From assembly GCF_009905375.1 (NCBI RefSeq), contig NC_133647.1:44760506-44824505 (forward strand): DNA of 64,000 nucleotides. Direction: 5' to 3'. How positions within the stretch are numbered: the stretch's first letter is position 1; each line of letters starts with the position of its first letter. This DNA is from Apium graveolens. Lineage: Eukaryota > Streptophyta > Magnoliopsida > Apiales > Apiaceae. A model generated the notes under the pieces. The model did not search any database. It was not told the origin of the DNA and was given only the letters and a program-made list of their open reading frames with translations. Of the stretch, positions 57,087 through 64,000 are shown in pieces. A program made the position numbers and the translations under genes.

Positions 57087-57818
57087 ATGGCGAGAATACG
57101 GAGAACAAGCAGCGTCCTTGAAGGAGGAATACCCGTGGGGACAACCCAAACGATTTTGTCAACCGTGGACGTACCTCCGCATTCAACCTATGTCGTCACC
57201 CAAGGAGGAGCCCAAGTAGGGGAAACCCAACAACTACATACACCTGTGAATTCTCGACCCATTGGGTATGAGTACTCAACTGTTGGGACCACTAACCCCC
57301 CTTATGGGATGCCCCTTTACTCCAAGGTTAAAGGAAGTGGACATGCTGGACGGAGTGAAGCACGGGGGAAAACACCCCCTACATACAAGGTTTGGCTCCT
57401 ATCCCAGAGGATCAGGAATTTTCTGGTCCTTATATTGAGAGAGACTCCGAATTTTCGGATGATGAAGTGGCCCCAAGAAGGACACGTGCTGGCAAAGAGC
57501 CGATGGCTGATGGTAACCAACATCCTAGGAGCACCCGAGGGGTGAATCCCCAAGAAGTGTAGGAGAGAATCAAGGCCCATGAGGCTGAGATTCAAAGGCT
57601 GAAGTGCGACTTGGAGGCGCACCAGGTTCCCAGGCCCCCATTACCACCTAGGGGGAGAAATCCTCCTCCAATCATAGACCTGGATGGTCCGTCACAAAGA
57701 AGGGCTGTAATCCCAAGAGCTGATCCAAGCAATCTTCTTCCTCTTGGAGATCCTGATGATCCTACTCCACCATTCACTGAAGAGATAATGAATGCCCATA
57801 TCTCAAGGAAGTTCAAGA
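57087..57818 (+). pseudogene. gag: Gag N-terminal part of the Tat-like element
   Basis: ATG at 57,087 (MARIRRTSSV) opens a frame to about 57,545, where a stop and frame change occur; the continuation at 57,611-57,818 is in another frame (PPLPPRGRNPPPI, PPFTEEIMNAHISRKFKM). The last codons join directly to PTIKAYDG at 62,081 once the copia insert and one CAAGA duplicate are removed, so the break is purely by insertion. Confidence 0.75.
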
Positions 57819-59521
57819 TGAAAGAGATATGTCCTAAGTCCAATCATGTATGAGGATTTAGGAATAACTTTTATGTAATCTGTTTTGATTTAATTGATAT
57901 TAATAAAAGACTTGTTTTGTTTTTATTGCGGGCTCTATCTATTTAAATGTTTAAATAAGATATGCCACAGTTTAGAGTAAAGCTTTTTATGGATTGTGAT
58001 GAGATCATAATAATGAGACCTAAAAGATGATAACTCTAAACTTAAATAGTTCCTGGTCGTAGGATTACTAACTGGTAATTAATAATCCGCAAAGATCGGT
58101 ACATACTATGCTTGCTTTATTATGAAGGATGTCTGTTCTCATAGACATTTGTGTGGTGACACTATAGCTAGTATGTAGGTGTTTATTATAGAATAAGTTC
58201 ACTGAACATGACTCACACAGCTGAACAACTGATGGAGTTCACTCACATGTCAGCAGTTGTTCATATAGTGATAGTTGTACAAGTATCCTTAGACTTGAGG
58301 TCATCATAGTCATCTTGTGTACACTGAACTATGTTTTGGTTTAGTTCTTAGTCTCAAGGGACAATTATAAGGGTTCTACTGGGTATAGGAATTTGTACAT
58401 GAAGATAGTGTATGATCAATAAAGGATCTACCCCTTCCAGTGTAGGAAGAGAATGTTCAATGTTGATCCACTTATGTTAGTTCAGGAATCTCTGGCCAGA
58501 GTGAATGAAATTAGAAAGGAGTTTCTAATTTACATTAAATAGAACTAAGCATAGTGAAGGGGAAAGCAAGTGATTAAATAAGATAGGCTTGACACAAGTT
58601 CCATGCCTTGTATTTAATCGTGACATTGCAGGGTAGAAGGAATTAATTGTACGGTAACTACTCACTGAATAGGTTCTTGGTATTCGAAGTAGTGAATTCG
58701 TATTATCAGAATAGTCGCGATATGCTGAGAAGTATCCCTCACGATGTAGAATAAATATGATTAATTAATTAATCATATTTAATGAATTAGAGAATTTATA
58801 TAAATAATGATAAAATAGTTTTATTATTATTTATTTCTACTACCGGCTTAATATTGAACCTACAGGGTCACACCATAAAAGAGAATGATTTAATGGTGGA
58901 GGAATTAATTAATAATGGCTGGTAATTATTTATTTGTGAAATAAATAATTAATTAGCAGATTTAATAATTGATTAAATGAGATTTAATTAATTCTTAATA
59001 TTATTAATTAAGAATTTAATTTTGGAAATTAAATCAAGTGAGAGAATTATTTTTCTAAAGTGTTTAGAAAAGGGATTAATGATTAAAAGGTGTTTTAATT
59101 ATAAGTTAATTGGTTAATAAGAATAATCAATTAAAGAGTTAATAATAATAATATTTTATGGAAAATTTTCAGCTGAAAATTTTGCCTATAAATATACTAT
59201 TATAAACCCTATTTTTGCCTCAACCTAAAAATTTTACAAAACTCTAATTCTCTCCACCTCCTCCTTCTTCATTACATCGTTTTCTTGGTGGATACCGGTG
59301 GAGTGCTTCACACTTGAGGAGCAGCTGCTAGGAATTTCCGTTCATCGTTCTTGGATCGCTATTAAAGACCTTCATCTTCCCATTAATGTAAAGATTCTTA
59401 AGGTAAACATACTGAACTACGAATTAAATATTATTTTTCGCATGGATCCTGCGGAGGGTTTCGTTTTTTTTTAAGATTTAAATTTACATTTTCATTACGT
59501 TTATGTGCTAAAAACCCTTCA
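57819..59521 (+). repeat. 5' LTR of the deleted copia element
   Basis: The LTR starts TGAAAGAGATATGTCC and ends AAAACCCTTCA. A TATA-like CCTATAAATA lies at about 59,185. It has no gene. The AT-rich stretch 58,755-59,160 is made of ATTAATTAAT-type runs. Confidence 0.92.
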
Positions 59522-59522
59522 A

Positions 59523-59534
59523 TAGCATCAGAGC
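59523..59534 (+). promoter_or_regulatory. Degenerate primer-binding site (deleted copia element)
   Basis: TAGCATCAGAGC differs at two positions from the initiator-Met site TGGTATCAGAGC and lies one base after the LTR end. Confidence 0.75.
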
Positions 59535-61441
59535 AAGTTGCGAAAAGTTTTTAATTCATTTATGTGTTTAACTGTTTTCGATATATATGAGCATGTACGT
59601 GATTCGCCATGATTTGATGTTGATATAATATGCTTATATATGTATGATTTGAATATATGATACTCACGTGAGTTGTATAATCATAAAATGATTATGTAAT
59701 CTGTATATATACTGATATATACATGATTTATGTTTGTTCTAATTATGAGAATCATATTAGATACGGATTCTGAATTGGCTGCTGCAGATTTGCCGAAATA
59801 TGGGTCTGGTGTCCGATTTACGCAAACGAATACCCTATTCCATCGGTAAACGAGCGTCTGAACAAAACTGATAGCTAAAGCTATCAACGACTCGTCTGTA
59901 AGGCGTTTGACATCGTTTACTTCCCGTAAACAGTGATTCTTGTTTTTCTGATTTGATTCTGATTTTTCTGATTTTTGTCATTTTTTTTTACGATTAGATA
60001 ATGGATAATATGATATGTTAAGATCAGATTATGTGTTTTAACATGCTTTTATGTGTTGTATGAGCATGGTGGATGGTTATGGCCTTTCGACCTTAGTGTA
60101 ATGGTTTTGGTTTTGGTTTTAAATACGATTTGCATGTCGTCAATCTTTGTAATCATAAATTTCGAATGTAACTCGAGTTATTCTCGTAAGTTCATTAGAT
60201 TAGTTTTACTTTCAATCATGTAATGTAATTGAAGACTCAAGAAGGCTATCCAATTGAGGTGATACAAAGAAGAAGACGAGGCATACAAGAAGTCTAAACA
60301 AAGAAGAAGACATATGTAATAAGTAGTTGTATTTATTTCCATCACCATATTAGATTGACCTTGATCTTTATCATGAGCTTGATAAAGATCACATAGGATG
60401 GGGCCATAACCAAACTCATTTACTTTATTGCACTTTACATTTACTTGTTTATTTAATTTTATATATGAGATATATGCCTATGTTTACCATGCGATGATAG
60501 ATTTAGGTGAACTTAAATCAATATAAGGCGTGCTCTAGAAAATCTAGAATATGAATCGTTTCTTGCCTTAACAATAATATTATGAATACAATCATGAGAT
60601 TCTTGTGTTTATGAAACACTTAATTAAATATGAATTTTCAATATTGAGAGAAAGGATGATTCTGTCAAAAGCAGATTTCTATCTGTAAGAAAGGGTTATT
60701 AAGTGACGCCTCTTGACAATGCTCCACCCGATCTGGGAATCATCTGATTATCGATTATTGATTTGAAATATTTAATTTAAAAGGAAGAATTTCTTTATAA
60801 TAGGATTATGATTGTAACGTAATATAATCCCTCTAAAATCAAATAATATCAAGTAGTAATTGGCCAATGACACAACGGGCTTGTGTCGGTCATAGCCTTC
60901 CAACATGGTAGAAAGTGGTTCTTATTTTTAAATCATTATCGTTTCGTGCTACAGCCGAGGGCTTTGATTTCGAAATAAGAAATACTTGTCTATTACATAG
61001 AGATGTGTACATTGAATTAGAATCTAAAGGTCGGTACGTGCTACAGCCGTGGGCCGTTGGAGACTGATTCAATTGTACGAAATATTGGGTTAGACTTGAC
61101 TTAAAATATTGAGTTTGTCGTGCCACAGCCGTGACTCAATTATTCAAGAGGCTAAACTTATATTAGGGAATAACATAAGATGTAATTGACAAGAGTTGTC
61201 TGCCTACTGAACATCACATGACGTTTCGTGCCACAACTGAGGTTGTGTGATGGAATGTAGGATCCCTATTCTCACTAGTATTATGAATGCTTAATTTTCA
61301 CTTAGGGGGTTGAATAAATTAGATAAACTAGTGGGAGACACTTATGAAGAAAGACCCGATTCATATAGTGTTTGGAAATGAAATTGAATATTTTCTAAGT
61401 GTTGTTATGTGTTTATCATTTACAGATTTACTATATTCATC
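59535..61441 (+). other. Leader of the deleted copia element with four CGTGCYACAGCCG repeats
   Basis: No ORF is supported in 1.9 kb. Four related phrases, CGTGCTACAGCCGAGGG (60,945), CGTGCTACAGCCGTGGG (61,037), CGTGCCACAGCCGTGAC (61,119) and CGTGCCACAACTGAGG (61,227), recur every 82-108 bases. They could be structured leader RNA, for example for packaging or translation, but that is inference. Confidence 0.65.
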
Positions 61442-61639
61442 ATGTCTTCTGCACTATCACTCTGGAGCATACTAGATGCTCACAAGTTGACTGGTCCTAA
61501 TTTAGCTGTTTGTTTTCACTGTAACAAGTTGGGGCACTGGAAGAGGAACTGCAAGGTTTACCTTGCAGAATTGAAGAAGAAGAAGAAGGGTAGTAAGACT
61601 ATTGCTTCTAAAGTGTTTAGAAAAGGGATTAATGATTAA
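61442..61639 (+). CDS. gag: Mini-gag: copia gag start fused to its zinc knuckle
   Basis: ATG at 61,442 opens a 65-residue frame. Residues 1-20 (MSSALSLWSILDAHKLTGPN) are the usual N-terminus of a copia gag. Residue 23 onward is the gag zinc knuckle CFHCNKLGHWKRNC followed by KVYLAELKKKKKG. The roughly 200 residues that normally separate these are removed with the frame kept. The final 10 or so codons run into the LTR remnant at 61,606. It may bind nucleic acid, but expression is unknown; it may equally be a dead relic. Confidence 0.6.
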   Translation: MSSALSLWSILDAHKLTGPNLAVCFHCNKLGHWKRNCKVYLAELKKKKKGSKTIASKVFRKGIND

Positions 61640-62075
61640 AAGGTGTTTTAATTATTAGTTAATTGGTTAATAAGAATAATCAATTAAAGGGTTAATAATA
61701 ATAATATTTTATGGAAAATTTTCAGCTGAAAATTTTGCCTATAAATATACTATTATAAACCCTATTTTTGCTTCAACCTAAAAATTTTACAAAATCATAA
61801 TTCTCTCCACCTCCTCCTTCTCCATTACATCATTTTCTTGGTGAATACCGGTGGAGTGCTTCACACTTGAGGAGCAGATGCTAGGAATTTCCGTTCATCA
61901 TTCTTGGATCGCTATTAAAGACCTCCATATTTCCATTAATGTAAAGCTTCTTAAGGTAAACATACTGAACTACAAATTAAATATTATTTTTCGCATGTAT
62001 CCTGCGGAGGGTTTCGTTTTTTTTTTAAGATTTAAATTTACGTTTTTGTTGCGTTTATGTGCTAAAAACCCTTCA
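61606..62075 (+). repeat. 3' LTR remnant of the deleted copia element
   Basis: It aligns with 59,053-59,521. The junction at TTCTAAAGTG is shared by both sides only from the base TTCTAAAG onward. Since both LTRs are equal when an element inserts, the loss of the first 1.23 kb of this LTR must have followed insertion. Confidence 0.9.
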
Positions 62076-62080
62076 CAAGA

Positions 62081-63569
62081 TGCCCACTATCAAAGCTTAT
62101 GATGGCACGGGAGATCCCGCTAATCATGTCAGGACATTCTCCAATGCATTATTTTTGCAGCCCGTGAATGACGCTATCAAGTGTCGGGCCTTTCCTCAAA
62201 CCCTGTCGGGTATGGCTCAAAGATGGTATAGTCGTTTACCCCCGAACTCTATTGGGTCCTTCAGAGAATTAAGTCAGGCTTTTATTAAGCAGTTCATCAG
62301 CGGGAGAGTGTATGAGAAAAGTTCAGCATCCCTCATGAGCATTGTGCAGGGAGCGAAGAAATCCTTGAAAGACTACCTGAATCGTTTCACGAAGGAAGCT
62401 TTAAAAGTCCCGGACCTTGATGACAAGATAGCCATGATAACACTATAACATTGAACTAGAGATGAGTTCTTCAAGATGTCCTTAGCCAAGCGCTCCCCTG
62501 AGAGCATGTTGCAGCTTCAAGATAGGGCCAGGAAGTACATCAAGGTGGAAGAGAGCATGAGGAAGACCGTAGTGAGCAACGAGCCCGCTGGAGGCAAGAA
62601 GCGGAAAACTGATCTGGAATATATCGCTAAGGACAAGTATCTTAGAACTGAGAAAAACCCTGATTCAACCACTAAGAAGGGAGGACCTGGGTAAAAGTTC
62701 GCTGAATACGCTAAGCTGAATGCTCCTAGAATCCAGATCTTGATAGAAATTGAGAAAGACCAAGATATTTGTTGGCCTAAACCCTTGAAGGCAGATCCTG
62801 CCAAGCTAGACAAGCAAATATTGTAGATTTCACAAAGATGTTGGTCATGACACCGATGAGTGTAGGCAACTGAAAGATGAAATAGAGTTCCTCATTCGAA
62901 AATGAATATTGAACAAGTACACTGGGGAAGGAAGAGATAGGAATAACAATGGGAGAAAGAACTTTGAAGATCGTAGGAGGGACCAAGACGATCAGGGGCA
63001 GAATCCCCAGCCTAGGGGACCAGTCATAAATGCAATCTTTGGAGGACCACGACCCCGAGGACCTGTGATAAACCTGATTTTTGGAGGACCAACTACTGCT
63101 GGATTATCCAAGAACTGTAGGAAAGCATATGACAGGGAGATTATGCATATTGTTGGAGAAGCCCCGAAGAGGGCCAGGACAGGAGTAACAATGGATTTTT
63201 ATGATTCTGATCTAGAGGGTGTGAAATTTCCTCATGACGACCCGCTGGTCATAACACCTATAATAGGAAACAACCCGGTTAAGAGGGTCCTTGTGGATAA
63301 TGGTGCTTCAGTGGATATCTTGCTCCATGACAACTTTTTAAGGATGGGTTATAATGACTCCCAATTGACCCCAACCGACATGCCGATATATAGATTTGCG
63401 GGAGTGGAGTGCCCCGTGGAAGGGATAATCAAGTTGCCAACAACCATAGGACAGGAACCAAGGCAAGCAACATAGATGTTGGACTTTGTGGTAGTGAAAG
63501 CTAGTTCAACTTACAATGCTATCATGGGGAGAACAGGGATACATGCCTTCAAGGCAGTCCCTTCTTCCT
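62081..63569 (+). pseudogene. Gag C-terminal part and protease of the Tat-like element
   Basis: The gag core continues (IKAYDGTGDPANHV, QRWYSRLPPNSI, SLKDYLNRFTKEA) to a TAA at 62,446, then SPESMLQLQDRARKYIKVEE to a TAA at 62,692. A zinc-knuckle region ([14 protein letters not shown], about 62,825) lies in a shifted frame and is followed by a TGA near 62,903. The linker contains a 39-nt direct repeat (63,011-63,049 and 63,053-63,091). Protease follows with VDNGASVDIL (about 63,295) and YNAIMGRTG (about 63,515), broken by TAG at 63,473-63,475. The frame is lost after KAVPS at about 63,565. Confidence 0.82.
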
Positions 63570-63570
63570 A

Positions 63571-64000
63571 AAGGACCAGTGTTAACTTTATAACTTAGTT
63601 AACTGCTGGTTTATACAGTGGATACTAAAACATGCTATTAACTTTTCTAAACTGTCACTTGTCATTTCTATTTATAGAAAAGCAGATCTTCCATTTCTGG
63701 CTTAGCATATCTTTAGCATCTCGTGTTCACTTTAATCTTCCTCTGTCAGTTAATCTTTGCCATTGATCTTCCATGTTCTTCAAGCTGCTTTTTGTAGACT
63801 TGTCAATCCAGCTGTTGGATTATTTGTTGATTGTTTATCTTAGATATTCAACTAATCTGCAATTTTGTACTTTGAGATTGTACCTCGAGATCTCCAGTTT
63901 AGGTTTATAAAACACTTGACATCATGATAAGTATATTGACTTATCAAGCTCTCCAGTATTCTATGTTTAGTTTGGCTTGTAGAGGTATTCAGTTTTCTAT
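63571..64000. other. Unclassified sequence that replaces the Tat-like pol
   Basis: No gene is seen. TGTTAACTTTATAACTTAG at 63,580 could be the start of another LTR, since Tat protease sequence stops just before it. The sequence is T-rich and unlike any other part of the window. Whether this is an insertion or a deletion junction cannot be decided because the window ends. Confidence 0.3.

Larger units (their letters stand above)
57819..62075 (+). mobile_element. Deleted Ty1/copia element (Angela/Tork-like) with mini-gag
   Basis: The 4,257-bp element is flanked by perfect CAAGA duplicates (57,814-57,818 and 62,076-62,080). The 5' LTR is 1,703 bp (57,819-59,521), but only the last 470 bp of the 3' LTR remain (61,606-62,075). 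The interior has a degenerate initiator-Met PBS, a long leader and a tiny gag remnant. Protease, integrase, RT and RNase H are absent. By eye the shared LTR parts differ at roughly 20 of 469 positions (about 4 percent). Lineage is inferred from the gag start (SILDAHKLTGPN) and the knuckle context (HWKRNCKVYL). Confidence 0.9.
56625..63570 (+). mobile_element. Tat-like Ty3/gypsy element, interrupted and truncated
   Basis: A short LTR, a PBS of the GCCGTCTGTRGGAA type, a gag frame, a zinc knuckle and an aspartic protease follow in order, then the sequence is lost at about 63,570. A copia element (57,819-62,075) splits gag exactly at KFKM/PTIKAYDG. The gag signature (IKAYDGTGDPANHV, QRWYSRLPPNSI) is that of Tat-type elements. 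Multiple frameshifts and stops make it non-functional. RT, integrase and the 3' LTR are not in the window. Confidence 0.83.

Noticed and set aside
1..64000. Endogenous pararetrovirus (caulimovirid) sequence
   Set aside because: All RT segments are accompanied by integrase, LTRs or PBS typical of LTR retrotransposons. I saw no movement protein or coat protein motif.

Overview
This 64 kb window is plant nuclear heterochromatin made almost entirely of nested LTR retrotransposons. I find no convincing host gene, tRNA, rRNA or CRISPR array. The evidence for a plant is direct: Ty3/gypsy chromovirus (Tekay/Del-like), Athila-like and Tat-like proteins, a SIRE/Maximus-like Ty1/copia element with an extra 3' ORF, plant-type tRNA primer-binding sites (initiator Met and Asp), and a Stowaway MITE with the classic CTCCCTCCGTCCC terminus. 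A eudicot is likely, but the species cannot be read from the sequence.

Layout. The oldest layer is two minus-strand Athila-like elements in tandem, A (1 to 27,610) and B (27,611 to 51,412). They share one LTR (20,546-27,610), which touches the PBS of A on one side and the polypurine tract of B on the other. Element A is split inside its integrase by a plus-strand Tekay-like chromovirus (2,859-15,485, about 3.4 kb LTRs, target duplication CATAC). The shared LTR carries a 5.7 kb composite insert (21,119-26,836): an inverted copia LTR fragment plus a decayed element ending in a copia-type LTR. Element B is split by a gypsy solo LTR (29,470-43,521, duplication ACTAA). That solo LTR was itself hit by a Stowaway MITE (30,038-30,269) and by a very young SIRE-like copia element (32,545-43,078, LTRs differing at two positions in 599 bp). 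Element B's integrase is also split by a copia solo LTR (44,451-45,486, duplication CATAT).

The right-hand part is a four-level nest. The LTR of B is hit by a second chromovirus C (51,413 to about 56,620). C is broken in gag by a Tat-like element (about 56,625-63,570). The Tat element is split in gag by a deleted copia element (57,819-62,075, duplication CAAGA). The Tat element is then lost inside its protease at about 63,570, where unclassified sequence runs to the window end.

Function. Gag, protease, reverse transcriptase, RNase H and integrase are recognisable in several elements. Only the SIRE-like element has long open gag (33,199-35,493) and pol (35,506-38,856) frames; its 3' ORF has a frameshift. 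The Tekay-like element keeps one reading frame from gag to chromodomain but has six internal stop codons. Observations most worth a second look: a TATA box held in an identical 9-nt loop between different perfect inverted repeats in two unrelated copia LTRs; a short motif array in the SIRE LTR that is the reverse complement of motifs scattered through its body; a short ORF before gag in both chromoviruses; the shared-LTR Athila tandem with a duplicated polypurine tract; and a deleted copia element whose gag is reduced in frame to a start and a zinc knuckle.
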